The position numbers were made by a program, and so were the translations under genes. Below the pieces are notes generated by a model, which was not told the DNA's origin, made no database searches, and was given only the letters and a program-made list of their open reading frames with translations. Source: Clostridium sp. CX1 (lineage in GTDB: Bacteria; Bacillota; Clostridia; Clostridiales; Clostridiaceae). From it: DNA of 64,000 nucleotides. The stretch covers positions 186,001 to 250,000 of the forward strand of contig NZ_JAODOO010000005.1 of assembly GCF_025398335.1 (NCBI RefSeq), written 5' to 3'. This document shows positions 1-8,401 of this stretch, piece after piece (the stretch's first letter is position 1; each line of letters opens with the position of its first letter).

Positions 1-499
1 TTGCTTCATCTTTACACATTTCATGTACTGTGTCATGAATAGCATCTAAGTTTAATTTCTTAGCTAAAGTAGCTAAATCTTTCTTTCCTTGAGTTGCTCC
101 ATGCTCTGCTTCTACTCTCATTTCAAGATTTTTCTTTGTATCTGCTACAACTACTTCTCCTAATAATTCAGCAAACTTTGCTGCATGCTCTGCTTCTTCA
201 AAAGCTATTCTTTTATAAGCTTCTGCTACTTCTGGGTAACCTTCTCTGTCAGCCTGTCTGCTCATAGCTAAATACATTCCAACTTCTGTACATTCTCCAG
301 TAAAGTTTGCTCTTAAGCCTTCTATTACTTCAGGATCAACATCCTTTGCTATTCCTATTCTATGCTCATCAGCCCAAGTGAATTGACCTTCAACTTTTTC
401 AGCAAATTTATCACTTGAAACTCCGCATTGTGGGCATTTCTCTGGTGCTGCCTCTCCCTCATGAATATATCCACATACTGTACAAACAAATTTTTTCAT
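1..499 (-). CDS. Reverse rubrerythrin (NADH peroxidase type), C-terminus cut by window edge
   Basis: The gene starts with ATG at 499 behind GGGAGG and stays open to the window edge, giving about 166 residues without a stop. An N-terminal rubredoxin knuckle with Cys6, Cys9, Cys22 and Cys25 comes first. A ferritin-like diiron domain follows, with ligand-type motifs GECTE and EEAEH. Rubredoxin before the diiron domain is the reverse of classical rubrerythrin. In clostridia such proteins act as cytoplasmic terminal peroxidases that remove H2O2 and oxygen using electrons from NADH via rubredoxin and its reductase. It has its own promoter and appears monocistronic as far as can be seen. The rubredoxin-first order is read directly; the peroxidase role is family knowledge. 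Confidence 0.9.
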   Translation of the reverse strand, partial: MKKFVCTVCGYIHEGEAAPEKCPQCGVSSDKFAEKVEGQFTWADEHRIGIAKDVDPEVIEGLRANFTGECTEVGMYLAMSRQADREGYPEVAEAYKRIAFEEAEHAAKFAELLGEVVVADTKKNLEMRVEAEHGATQGKKDLATLAKKLNLDAIHDTVHEMCKDEA

Positions 500-559
500 A
501 ATAATAATCCTCCCATCAAATTTTAACTCTTTATAATTTTTATTTTCTTTACAATTAAT

Positions 560-588
560 ATTATATAATACTAATTATTGTTTTGCAA
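560..588 (-). promoter_or_regulatory. Sigma-A promoter of the rubrerythrin gene
   Basis: On the minus strand TTGCAA (588-583) is followed by a 17-nt spacer and a perfect TATAAT (565-560). Transcription would begin near 553, leaving a leader of about 55 nt that ends in the GGGAGG ribosome binding site. No palindromic operator is evident in or beside it. Confidence 0.7.
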
Positions 589-706
589 GTACTTTTTCAT
601 ATATTTTGGTAAATTTTTTATGGAGCAAAAATATCGCTGAGATAATATTCAGTAATCTATAATTAATTTCCTTGCATTGTTAACCACTACAATGTTCTTG
701 CAATAT

Positions 707-736
707 AAAAAGCACTAGTAAAAACTAGTACTTTTT
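707..736 (-). terminator. Rho-independent terminator of the YczE-like gene
   Basis: A 13-bp stem (707-719 with 724-736, one G-U pair) with loop AAAA. Its A/T flanks give a U-rich run when read on the minus strand, about 100 bp after the stop codon at 837. Confidence 0.8.
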
Positions 737-836
737 ATATTATTCAAATACATTCTAGAATATCCTATACATTTTTAATTTATTAAATATTAATGAGAAA
801 CTTCTTGAACAAACCCATAAATATCTACATTATTCT

Positions 837-1565
837 TTATACCTCTATTTTATTTCTTTCATCAATTAACTTATCATCTGTGTCATTTATATCAATCTCG
901 TCTTGCCTTAAATCCTTGTATAAAAGAATCAAATTCATATGATCTGTATCCTTGGAACTGTACTTACCAATTTTAAAAGCAAACTGCACCGAAAATCCAA
1001 TACTGCCCGCAGTTATCAAAGTTCCTATTCCAACAGGCCCTCCTAAAATGTATCCAATGATTAAAACCGTTCCCTCTATAGCCCCCCTTATCATCCAAAC
1101 AGGTTTGTTGATCTTCTTTACAAGCCCTTCCATTAACCCATCCCTTGGGCCTGCTCCCAGACCAACTCTTAGATAAAAATAAGTTGCCCATCCTATTACA
1201 AAAATGCCCATAAACAACATAAACATTTGTCCTATTATGTTATCTGGTGTACTAAAAACCTTAAACTTCTCTATCAGGTCAATAAATAACCCTATGAATA
1301 TCATATTTAGCACACTAGCTAGCCCTGGTATAACGCCAAGAAAATATGAAATTAGAAGAATTACAAAACCAGTTAATTCAGATACCTGACCTAGCGTAAG
1401 TGAGCTATGTTGTACTATCCCCATATGAAATACATCCCATGGACTCATTCCTAGTTTCGAGTATAAGGTTAACAATATTCCTATAGAATATAGTAGTAAC
1501 CCAAACATTAGAGAAGGCATCTTCTTTATTAAATCAATAATTAACTTTTTCTTTTTATCATTCAT
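837..1565 (-). CDS. YczE/YyaS/YitT-like integral membrane protein
   Basis: This 242-residue protein has about five to six hydrophobic segments between residues 15 and 200. It carries the repeated glycine-proline motifs typical of the YczE/YitT group: GMSPWDVFHMG near residue 40 and GLGAGPRDGLMEGL near residue 135. The matching motifs suggest an internal duplication. The C-terminal 40 residues are charged and cytoplasmic. The start ATG at 1565 sits behind GAGGGG. Members are inner-membrane proteins of unknown transport function; B. subtilis yczE lies near surfactin genes, but no substrate is established. It is a stand-alone gene with its own terminator. Family membership is fairly sure, function unknown. 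Confidence 0.75.
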   Translation of the reverse strand: MNDKKKKLIIDLIKKMPSLMFGLLLYSIGILLTLYSKLGMSPWDVFHMGIVQHSSLTLGQVSELTGFVILLISYFLGVIPGLASVLNMIFIGLFIDLIEKFKVFSTPDNIIGQMFMLFMGIFVIGWATYFYLRVGLGAGPRDGLMEGLVKKINKPVWMIRGAIEGTVLIIGYILGGPVGIGTLITAGSIGFSVQFAFKIGKYSSKDTDHMNLILLYKDLRQDEIDINDTDDKLIDERNKIEV

Positions 1566-1729
1566 AAACCCCTCACACCCCTAGTTAGTTTATTATATAG
1601 GACCATCTCCCTAAATTTTATCACTATATCAACTAATTTCCAATACAGTTTCTTTACACTCCATTTATAGCTTCAATTTCTTACCTATCTTTATTTCTTA
1701 TTGCCACTATGCTTTTTTATATAAACAAA

Positions 1730-1766
1730 AGAGAGAAAGTCAGCCTTTTCACCTGATTTTCTCTCT
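1730..1766 (-). terminator. Rho-independent terminator of glmS
   Basis: A 14-bp stem (1730-1743 with 1753-1766, one G-U pair) with a 9-nt loop, followed on the minus strand by TTTTGTTT. It lies about 55 bp after the glmS stop codon. Confidence 0.85.
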
Positions 1767-1821
1767 ATTTCTCTATTTAAGTTAGTGTATTCAGTAGATA
1801 ATAGTCGTCTACTAAAATAAG

Positions 1822-3651
1822 TTATTCAACAGTAACTGACTTTGCAAGATTTCTTGGCTTATCTACGTCACAACCCTTTTGTATAGCCATATAATAAGCT
1901 AATAATTGTAACGGTACTACTGAAAGTACTGGTAAAAGTACCTCTTGAACTTCTGGTATATATATTGCTGATTCCACAGCCTTTTCTACATCAGTATTGC
2001 CCTCTACAGCTAGACCTAATACCTTAGCTCCTCTTGTTGTTACTTCCTTAATGTTGCTTACCATTTTTTCATATAGGCTCTTCTGAGTAGCTAATGCAAC
2101 CACTATAGTTCCTGGCTCAATTAATGCTATAGTACCGTGCTTTAATTCTCCGCCAGCGTATGCTTCAGAGTGAATATAGGATATTTCTTTAAGCTTTAAT
2201 GAACCTTCCATTGCTACGGCATAATCAAGTCCTCTACCTAGGAAGAACATATCCTTATGCATATAAGTGTTTGCAGCAAACTTCTGAAGAACTTCCTTAT
2301 GATTTAATGTTTCCTCTACTTTTTCTGGTAAAGTAAGCATATCATTTTTAATGCTTTCTATTTCCTCTGTTGTAAGTGTATTTCTATTTTGAGCAAAGAA
2401 TAAACCTATCATATACATAGTAATAAGCTGAGTAGTATACGCTTTAGTAGATGCAACTGCTATTTCTGGTCCTGCCCAAGTGTATAAAACATCATCAGCT
2501 TCCCTTGAAACTGAGCTTCCAACTACGTTAGTAACAGCTATAACTCTTGCTCCTTGTGCTCTTGCTTCTCTTAAAGCAGCTAAAGTATCAGCAGTTTCAC
2601 CTGATTGACTTACTACAATCATTAAAGTTCTATCATTTATTATTGGATTTCTATATCTAAACTCTGATGCTATATCAACCTCTACTGGTATTCTAGCTAA
2701 TCTCTCAATTACATATTTTCCAACTATACCTGCATGATATGCTGTTCCACATGCAACAATATATACTTTATCAATATTTTCTATCTGTTCTTTTGTGATT
2801 TTAATATCATCTAAAGTTACTGGTTTGCCAGGCATAATTCTTGAAGTCATAGTGTCCTTTATTACCTTTGGCTGCTCGTGGATTTCCTTTATCATAAAGT
2901 GCTCGAATCCACCTTTTTCAGCTGCATCAGCATTCCATGTTACATGGTGAAGCTCTTTATTTATTTTTTCACCCTCTGCTGAGTAGATTTCTACACCTGT
3001 CTCTGTTAACACTACAAATTCTTTATCATTTAAATAATAAACGTCTCTTGTTTGGTTTAAAATAGCAGGAACATCAGAAGCAATAAAATTCTCCTCTGCC
3101 CCAACTCCTACGATAAGAGGACTGTCTTTTCTAACAGCTACAATCTTATCTGGTTCATAAGTTGATACAACCCCTAATGCATAGCTTCCTTCCATTTTTG
3201 AAACAGCTTTCATAACAGCATCTAAAAGATTGCCATCATAAAAATAGTCTACAAGATTTGGTATAACCTCTGTATCTGTTTCTGAGTAAAATTTATATCC
3301 CTTTGATATAAGCCATTCTCTTAAATGCATATAGTTTTCTATGATTCCGTTGTGAACAACACTTATTGTCTCTTTTTCATTTGTATGAGGATGGGAATTT
3401 CTATCTGATGGTTCTCCATGAGTAGCCCATCTTGTATGGCCTATTCCTATTAAGCCTTGTACAGGTTCCTGCTCTAGCTTGCCCTCTAAGTTAGCAAGTC
3501 TACCCTTACACTTACTTACATTCATATTTCCAGCTTCGTCTATTATAGCTACTCCCGCTGAATCATATCCTCTGTATTCAAGCTTGCTTAACCCCTCTAC
3601 TAAGATTGGTGCTGCTTGTCTTTTTCCAACATAACCAACTATTCCACACAT
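1822..3651 (-). CDS. glmS: Glutamine--fructose-6-phosphate aminotransferase (isomerizing)
   Basis: GlmS makes glucosamine-6-phosphate and glutamate from fructose-6-phosphate and glutamine, the entry step to UDP-GlcNAc for peptidoglycan and teichoic acids. The 609 residues match the family length. The N-terminal glutaminase domain begins MCGIVGYVG, where Cys2 becomes the catalytic nucleophile after Met removal. Two SIS sugar-isomerase domains follow (SQSGETADT near residue 350 and SEAYAGGELKHG near residue 495), and the C-terminus ends with KSVTVE as usual. It is cytoplasmic. Its mRNA leader carries a glmS ribozyme, so expression should fall when glucosamine-6-phosphate is plentiful. glmM, the next enzyme in the pathway, lies directly upstream but has a separate promoter and terminator. 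Confidence 0.98.
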   Translation of the reverse strand: MCGIVGYVGKRQAAPILVEGLSKLEYRGYDSAGVAIIDEAGNMNVSKCKGRLANLEGKLEQEPVQGLIGIGHTRWATHGEPSDRNSHPHTNEKETISVVHNGIIENYMHLREWLISKGYKFYSETDTEVIPNLVDYFYDGNLLDAVMKAVSKMEGSYALGVVSTYEPDKIVAVRKDSPLIVGVGAEENFIASDVPAILNQTRDVYYLNDKEFVVLTETGVEIYSAEGEKINKELHHVTWNADAAEKGGFEHFMIKEIHEQPKVIKDTMTSRIMPGKPVTLDDIKITKEQIENIDKVYIVACGTAYHAGIVGKYVIERLARIPVEVDIASEFRYRNPIINDRTLMIVVSQSGETADTLAALREARAQGARVIAVTNVVGSSVSREADDVLYTWAGPEIAVASTKAYTTQLITMYMIGLFFAQNRNTLTTEEIESIKNDMLTLPEKVEETLNHKEVLQKFAANTYMHKDMFFLGRGLDYAVAMEGSLKLKEISYIHSEAYAGGELKHGTIALIEPGTIVVALATQKSLYEKMVSNIKEVTTRGAKVLGLAVEGNTDVEKAVESAIYIPEVQEVLLPVLSVVPLQLLAYYMAIQKGCDVDKPRNLAKSVTVE

Positions 3652-3664
3652 TATTAAATTACCT

Positions 3665-3901
3665 GCCTTTCAACTTTTAAGTTTTAGGCTTTTAGACACC
3701 TCATTAATTTTGTAACAAAAATTACTTTTTGCTTTTATTAATGTTTCTCGGTAGTGTCATACCGCAGGGCATCCGCCGAACACTCGATACTCCCTGTCCT
3801 CGTCAACTCAAGTGAGACTCTAAATCTATGACTTAGCTAGTGGAACCTACACACTGTGCAAGTGACGCTTCAAGTCTATCCTTCACTTAAGTTCTGGCGC
3901 T
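3665..3901 (-). ncRNA. glmS ribozyme (glucosamine-6-phosphate-activated self-cleaving leader)
   Basis: Read leftward from the cleavage site, the minus strand shows AGCGCC (A-1 at 3901, G1 at 3900), then GTTGACGAGG, TATCGAG, TTCGGCGGATGCC and the P3 hairpin TGCGGTA...TACCG, which are the glmS core elements. P1 is AACTTAAGTGA (3893-3883) paired with TCACTTGAGTT (3815-3805). A P4-like stem CATTAAT/ATTAATG and a final GCCT...AGGC hairpin (3689-3665) complete the fold just before the ribosome binding site. Cleavage in the presence of GlcN6P exposes a 5'-hydroxyl and leads to mRNA decay in the known cases. The P1 arm carries an unusual 67-nt extension (3816-3882). Confidence 0.95.
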
Positions 3902-3930
3902 TATACTTCCAATTTTAAAAGCCTCATTAT

Positions 3931-3960
3931 ATTATATAGTATATATAAAAATTTGGTCAA
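3931..3960 (-). promoter_or_regulatory. Sigma-A promoter of the glmS transcript
   Basis: TTGACC (3960-3955), an 18-nt spacer and a perfect TATAAT (3936-3931). Transcription should start near 3924, about 23 nt before the ribozyme cleavage site, which fits the short 5' fragment usual for glmS leaders. Confidence 0.7.
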
Positions 3961-4022
3961 CATAAATATTAATGTTTTCAAAAATTTAACCAAATACCAT
4001 CCCCCAATAACTTAATATAAAA

Positions 4023-4058
4023 TATACCCCTAGAGGAACATATTTCTCTAGAGGTATA
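4023..4058 (-). terminator. Rho-independent terminator of glmM
   Basis: A 13-bp stem (4023-4035 with 4046-4058, one G-U pair) and a 10-nt loop, followed by TTTTATATT on the minus strand. It lies 6 bp beyond the glmM stop codon, so glmM is not normally read through into glmS. Confidence 0.85.
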
Positions 4059-4064
4059 CTTTAT

Positions 4065-5417
4065 TTAAATATTTGCCTTTTTTTCTATAAGCTCTGCTAA
4101 CCCATGAGCCATTTCATCTAACTCACTTTGTACTTCTCCTTCTAGCATAACTCTAACTAACGGCTCTGTACCAGAAGGTCTTATAAGCACTCTTCCACAG
4201 CCATTTAATCTTTCTTCAATTTTTCTTATTTCAGCTGATATTTCTTCATCTTCATTGTGTATATTCTTCTTATCATTAGGCACCTTAGCATTAACTAATA
4301 TTTGTGGAAGTTCCTTCATCATAGATGCTAAATCAGATAACGTTTTGCCGCTCTTTTTAACTATAGCAGATAATTGAAGCCCTGTTATTAAGCCATCTCC
4401 TGTAGTATTATAGTCAAGCATTATTACGTGACCTGATTGCTCTCCACCTAACTTATACCCTTCCTTAACCATTTCTTCAAGGACATATCTGTCTCCAACC
4501 TTTGTCTTTACAGTGCCTATATTTTCTTTATTTAAAGCTATATCTAGTCCTAAGTTACTCATCACAGTTACAACTACAACATCCTTATCTAGTTTACCTT
4601 GCTCTTTAAGATACTTTCCGATAATAGCCATTAAAAAGTCACCATTTATTAGGTTTCCCTTTTCATCTACAGCTAAGCATCTGTCAGCATCTCCATCAAA
4701 GGCTAATCCTAAATCACAGCCTTTTTCTACTACATATTCCATTAATCTTTCTGGATGGGTGGAACCGCAGTTTTTATTTATGTTTATTCCATCTGGCTCA
4801 TTATTTATAACATATACTTCTGCTCCTAGTTCCTTAAATGCCCTTACTGCAGTTATATAGGCTGCTCCATTTGCACAATCTAGTGCAACCTTTAGTCCTT
4901 TTAGGTTAGTATCAATAGTCCCTTTAGCAAACTCTACGTAGTCTCCAACAGCTTCTCCTTCTTCTTCTATCTTTCTACCTATTTGGTCTCCTGTTGGAAG
5001 AGGAACCCCTTCGAAATTACTCTCTATTACACTTTGTATTGTATCTTCCAGTTCGTCAGATAACTTATAACCCTGATTATTAAAAAACTTTATTCCATTA
5101 TACTCCACTGGATTGTGAGATGCTGATATAACAATACCAGCGTCAGCTTCATATTTTCTAGTTAAATAAGATACTGCAGGAGTTGGCACAATACCAACAC
5201 AGATAGCCTCTGCACCAACTGATAATATTCCTGAGACTAATGCAGCTTCAAGCATATCTCCAGATATTCTCGTATCCATTCCTACAAGTATTTTAGGTTT
5301 ATGGGTTCCTTCTGTTAAAACATGTGCTCCCGCTCTTCCTAATCTATAAGCCAATTCTGCTGTTAACTCTTTATTTGCTATACCTCTAACTCCATCAGTA
5401 CCAAACATTCTATGCAT
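4065..5417 (-). CDS. glmM: Phosphoglucosamine mutase
   Basis: GlmM converts glucosamine-6-phosphate to glucosamine-1-phosphate, the step after GlmS. The 450 residues match the family. The phosphoserine loop ISASHNP lies near residue 100, the metal-binding loop DGDADR near residue 243, the sugar loop GEQSGH near residue 325, and the C-terminal phosphate-binding [12 protein letters not shown] near residue 412. The N-terminal [10 protein letters not shown] is diagnostic. It is cytoplasmic. In many Firmicutes glmM is the third gene of a cdaA-cdaR-glmM operon; here those partners lie about 8 kb upstream on the same strand. In B. subtilis and Lactococcus GlmM binds and inhibits CdaA, so a functional link may remain. 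Confidence 0.98.
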   Translation of the reverse strand: MHRMFGTDGVRGIANKELTAELAYRLGRAGAHVLTEGTHKPKILVGMDTRISGDMLEAALVSGILSVGAEAICVGIVPTPAVSYLTRKYEADAGIVISASHNPVEYNGIKFFNNQGYKLSDELEDTIQSVIESNFEGVPLPTGDQIGRKIEEEGEAVGDYVEFAKGTIDTNLKGLKVALDCANGAAYITAVRAFKELGAEVYVINNEPDGININKNCGSTHPERLMEYVVEKGCDLGLAFDGDADRCLAVDEKGNLINGDFLMAIIGKYLKEQGKLDKDVVVVTVMSNLGLDIALNKENIGTVKTKVGDRYVLEEMVKEGYKLGGEQSGHVIMLDYNTTGDGLITGLQLSAIVKKSGKTLSDLASMMKELPQILVNAKVPNDKKNIHNEDEEISAEIRKIEERLNGCGRVLIRPSGTEPLVRVMLEGEVQSELDEMAHGLAELIEKKANI

Positions 5418-5490
5418 AAAAAATACCTCTCTTTTTCTTCTAAAATAAATAGGCTAATGTTATTATATGTACATTAATCAAAAATAGTTA

Positions 5491-5520
5491 GTTAGTACAA
5501 TTTTCTTAGCTTGTACCAAC
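5491..5520 (-). promoter_or_regulatory. Inverted repeat in the glmM leader
   Basis: GTTGGTACAA (5520-5511) and TTGTACTAAC (5500-5491) form a 10-bp inverted repeat with one G-U pair and a 10-nt loop. It begins only a few nucleotides after the predicted start of transcription and could be an operator or an mRNA-stabilizing 5' hairpin. Confidence 0.4.
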
Positions 5521-5531
5521 TCCTCTACAAC

Positions 5532-5560
5532 ATTATATTATAACTTACATATAGTTACAA
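5532..5560 (-). promoter_or_regulatory. Sigma-A promoter of glmM
   Basis: TTGTAA (5560-5555), a 17-nt spacer and TATAAT (5537-5532). The start point would be near 5525, giving a leader of about 107 nt to the glmM ATG at 5417. Confidence 0.65.
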
Positions 5561-5623
5561 TATAATCTAAATACCTTCATAATCTATTTAAGTTTTTATG
5601 ACTAAAATAGGTGAAAATAAAAA

Positions 5624-5654
5624 AGGATGCCTCATTTAATCTCTGAGACATCCT
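5624..5654 (-). terminator. Rho-independent terminator of the 2-oxoacid oxidoreductase operon
   Basis: An 11-bp stem (5624-5634 with 5644-5654, one G-U pair) followed on the minus strand by a T-rich run. It lies 12 bp after the gamma-subunit stop codon. Confidence 0.85.
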
Positions 5655-5666
5655 CTAAATTCAATA

Positions 5667-6197
5667 CTATTTTACGTATTCTAAACCTTTTTCAATAGCC
5701 TTCTTATTTGATTCAAAGAACTTTTCTTTTCCGTGAGCCTTTAATGAATCTAATAATGCTTCTATTGTAACTATTTCTGTCTTCTTAACTAATGCTCCTA
5801 GTAAAACCATGTTTGCTATTGTTTTACTTCCGATCTCTTGAGCTATAGTTTGAGCAGGAATTGCTATAACAGTTACATCTGTTCTTTCTGGCATTCTATC
5901 AACTAAATCTGAATCTATTACGATAACTCCACCAGGTGCTACCATATCCTCAAATTTATCTAAAGAAGGTCTGTTCATTACAACTATACTGTCAGCCTTT
6001 GTAACTATAGGTGAACCTATAGCTTCATCAGTTAATATTACTGAACAGTTTGCTGTACCTCCTCTCATTTCAGGACCATAAGATGGTAACCATGAAACGT
6101 TTAAATTAGCATCCATTCCTGCATAAGCAAGGAACTTACCCATTGATAATATACCTTGTCCACCGAAACCAGCAAAAACTATTTGTTGTGATGCCAT
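5667..6197 (-). CDS. 2-oxoacid:ferredoxin oxidoreductase, gamma subunit
   Basis: The gamma subunit (176 residues) of a four-subunit 2-oxoacid:ferredoxin oxidoreductase, which converts a 2-oxoacid plus CoA to an acyl-CoA, CO2 and reduced ferredoxin. The N-terminal GFGGQGILSMGK motif and the MRGG motif near residue 45 are typical of the POR/KOR/VOR gamma fold. It is the last gene of the set and begins directly after the beta-subunit stop. Substrate choice (2-oxoisovalerate, 2-oxoglutarate or another 2-oxoacid) cannot be read from this subunit. The upstream ptb-buk pair makes branched-chain acyl-CoA production plausible. Confidence 0.9.
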   Translation of the reverse strand: MASQQIVFAGFGGQGILSMGKFLAYAGMDANLNVSWLPSYGPEMRGGTANCSVILTDEAIGSPIVTKADSIVVMNRPSLDKFEDMVAPGGVIVIDSDLVDRMPERTDVTVIAIPAQTIAQEIGSKTIANMVLLGALVKKTEIVTIEALLDSLKAHGKEKFFESNKKAIEKGLEYVK

Positions 6198-6947
6198 TTA
6201 TTTCACCTCCTCAGTTTTATCCTTCTTAATTCCAAGAGGATAGTATGGAATCATGTTGTCTTTTAACCATTGCATTGATTCTTTAGGTGATAATCCCCAG
6301 TTAGTTGGGCATATTGATAATACTTCTATCATTGAGAAGCCTTTTCCGTCTAACTGATTTTGGAAAGCTTTCTTTATAGCTTTTTTAGCTTTCATTATAT
6401 TAGGAACTGTATCAACAGATACTCTCTCTACATAGCAAGCGCCATCTAAAGTTGAAATCATCTCAGAAACTCTTATTGGATGACCTTCTCTGCTTGTGTC
6501 TCTTCCATATGGTGATGTTTCAGTTTTTTGACCTGGTAATGTAGTTGGAGCCATTTGTCCACCAGTCATACCATAAATACAGTTGTTTACGAATATAGAA
6601 GTTATGTTTTCTCCTCTTGCAGCTGCGTGAACTATTTCAGCAGTACCGATAGCAGCAAGGTCTCCATCTCCTTGATATGTGAATACAACTTTATCAGGAT
6701 TTGTTCTCTTTATTCCTGTACCAACTGCTGGTGCTCTTCCGTGTGCAGCTTCAAACATATCGCATGCAAAATACTTGTATGCTAAAACTGAACATCCAAC
6801 TGGAGCTACTCCTATAGTTTTATCTAAAATACCAAGCTCATCAATAACCTCTGCAACTAGCTTGTGAATTACTCCGTGAGTACATCCTGGGCAATAATGC
6901 GTAGGAACATCTAATAATGCTTTTGGATTTTCATATACTATTGTCAT
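6198..6947 (-). CDS. 2-oxoacid:ferredoxin oxidoreductase, beta (TPP-binding) subunit
   Basis: This 249-residue subunit holds thiamine pyrophosphate. The TPP motif starts at GDGDLAAIG near residue 94 and ends with the NN pair near residue 122. Cysteines in HYCPGCTHG near residue 20 and in GCSVL and YKYFACD are typical positions for the single [4Fe-4S] cluster of this subunit. The closing segment SMIEVLSICPTNWG is also characteristic. The start overlaps the alpha-subunit stop by one base, indicating translational coupling. The length fits the short beta subunit of VOR/KOR enzymes. It is cytoplasmic. Likely substrates are branched-chain 2-oxoacids, by context only. Confidence 0.92.
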   Translation of the reverse strand: MTIVYENPKALLDVPTHYCPGCTHGVIHKLVAEVIDELGILDKTIGVAPVGCSVLAYKYFACDMFEAAHGRAPAVGTGIKRTNPDKVVFTYQGDGDLAAIGTAEIVHAAARGENITSIFVNNCIYGMTGGQMAPTTLPGQKTETSPYGRDTSREGHPIRVSEMISTLDGACYVERVSVDTVPNIMKAKKAIKKAFQNQLDGKGFSMIEVLSICPTNWGLSPKESMQWLKDNMIPYYPLGIKKDKTEEVK

Positions 6948-8017
6948 TATTTTGTACCTCCTACTATAGTTCTAACTTTATCTAAAATATCTGTTGGTTC
7001 TGGAATCATACCACCAGATCTTCCGTAGAAGTCAACTGGCTTTCTTCCGTTTGCAACTAATCTTACATCTTCAACCATTTGTCCACAGCTCATCTCTACT
7101 GCTAAGTAGCCATGCTTAGTGTTGTCCATAGTTTTTTCAAATGCTTCAACTGGGAAAGGCCATAAAGTTATAGGTCTTACTAGTCCTAATTTTATTCCTT
7201 CTTTCTCAGCCATTTTGATTACGTTCTTACATATTCTTGATGTAGTTCCGTATGCAACTAATATTAAGTCACAGTCTGAATCACAGTTGAATATTTCATA
7301 TTTAGCTTCATTTTTCTTTATAGCAGCATACTTCTCTTGAAGGTGAATGTTATGCTCTTCTAAAGCTTCTGGCTCTAGGTATAATGAGTTTATAACATTA
7401 TGTTCTTTTCTTCCATTTAAGCCATTAGCTGCCCAAACTTTTTCTGGAAGCTCTCTAGCTGCTTTTTCTTTGAATTCAACTGGCTCCATCATTTGGCCAA
7501 GCATTCCATCTCCCATTATCATACAAGGAGTTCTATATATATCAGCAACATCAAAAGCATCTTGTATTAAGTCAACCATTTCTTGGATTGAAGCTGGAGC
7601 AAATACAGGCATATTAAAGTCTCCGTGCGCTCCTCCTTTTGTAGCTTGGAAATAATCTGACTGAGCTGGTTGAATACTTCCAAGACCAGGGCCTCCTCTA
7701 ACTATGTTTATAATAACACATGGTAACTCTGCTCCTGCTATATATGATATACCTTCTGCTTTTAAGCTTATTCCAGGTGAACTTGATGAAGTCATAACTC
7801 TAAGTCCAGTTCCAGCTGCTCCATAAACCATGTTTATAGCAGAAACTTCACTTTCAGCTTGAATAAATGTTCTTCCTATCTTAGGCATCTTCTTTGCCAT
7901 GTAAGCTGCAACTTCTGTTTGTGGGGTAATAGGATAACCAAAGAATGCTTTACAATTAGCTCTAATTGCTGCTTCTCCAATGGCTTCGTTACCCTTCATT
8001 AATACTTTCTCTCCCAT
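6947..8017 (-). CDS. vorB: 2-oxoacid:ferredoxin oxidoreductase, alpha subunit (VorB type)
   Basis: The alpha subunit (356 residues) carries the GNEAIGEAAI start and the pyrimidine-binding region FFGYPITPQTE near residue 25. The TSSSSPGISLKAEG and NIVRGGPGLGSIQPAQSDYF segments are seen in VOR/KOR alpha chains. Its C-terminal domain II ends with GRSGGMIPEP, the usual position of the PFOR-family Arg-Ser-Gly-Gly signature. The ATG at 8017 follows AGGAGG at a good distance. It sits 15 bp after the small ferredoxin subunit. I favour a 3-methyl-2-oxobutanoate (valine-derived) oxidoreductase because of its similarity to VorB-annotated clostridial proteins as I remember them and because of the ptb-buk neighbours; 2-oxoglutarate is the main alternative. 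Confidence 0.88.
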   Translation of the reverse strand: MGEKVLMKGNEAIGEAAIRANCKAFFGYPITPQTEVAAYMAKKMPKIGRTFIQAESEVSAINMVYGAAGTGLRVMTSSSSPGISLKAEGISYIAGAELPCVIINIVRGGPGLGSIQPAQSDYFQATKGGAHGDFNMPVFAPASIQEMVDLIQDAFDVADIYRTPCMIMGDGMLGQMMEPVEFKEKAARELPEKVWAANGLNGRKEHNVINSLYLEPEALEEHNIHLQEKYAAIKKNEAKYEIFNCDSDCDLILVAYGTTSRICKNVIKMAEKEGIKLGLVRPITLWPFPVEAFEKTMDNTKHGYLAVEMSCGQMVEDVRLVANGRKPVDFYGRSGGMIPEPTDILDKVRTIVGGTK

Positions 8018-8032
8018 TAAAGATCCCTCCTT

Positions 8033-8242
8033 TTATTTTTGAACTGTAATTACACAATCTGGACATATTTTTGCACATGATGCACATGATATACATTGAT
8101 CCATCTTATCTTCTGTAACGGTTGCTGGATGATATCCTTTAACATTAAGCTTTTCTGAAAAGCTTATTATCTTCTTTGGACAGACTTCTAAACAGTGTCC
8201 GCAACCTTTACATCTCTCTTCTCTGAAAGTAACCTTTTGCAT
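8033..8242 (-). CDS. 2-oxoacid:ferredoxin oxidoreductase, delta (2[4Fe-4S] ferredoxin) subunit
   Basis: A 69-residue ferredoxin-like subunit with two classical cluster motifs: CKGCGHCLEVCP near residues 11-22 and CISCASCAKICP near residues 50-61. It passes electrons from the TPP/[4Fe-4S] beta subunit to free ferredoxin. It is the first gene of the tight delta-alpha-beta-gamma set, which is the usual VOR/KOR order. The protein is cytoplasmic with no signal sequence. Confidence 0.93.
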   Translation of the reverse strand: MQKVTFREERCKGCGHCLEVCPKKIISFSEKLNVKGYHPATVTEDKMDQCISCASCAKICPDCVITVQK

Positions 8243-8401
8243 TAAAATTCCCTCCCTATGCTTGATAATTTGAAAGATATTTCTGCAATTATCTTAAAGT
8301 CTTTTGATTCTAGACTATAAAATGACCTGAGTTTTTCAACTCCATTTATATAAATTTTATTGCTAGCATGTTTAAAATCAATCTATAACACCTTGTGGCA
8401 A

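Larger units (their letters stand above)
500..836. other. Intergenic stretch between the rubrerythrin and the YczE-like gene
   Basis: These 337 bp hold the rubrerythrin promoter (560-588), a leader of about 55 nt, and the terminator of the membrane-protein gene (707-736). I see no further gene or repeat; positions 600-700 and 740-836 are plain A+T-rich DNA. Confidence 0.7.

Noticed and set aside
3652-4064. Possibility of a small protein gene or tRNA before glmS.
   Set aside because: The G+C-richer block is explained by the glmS ribozyme core.
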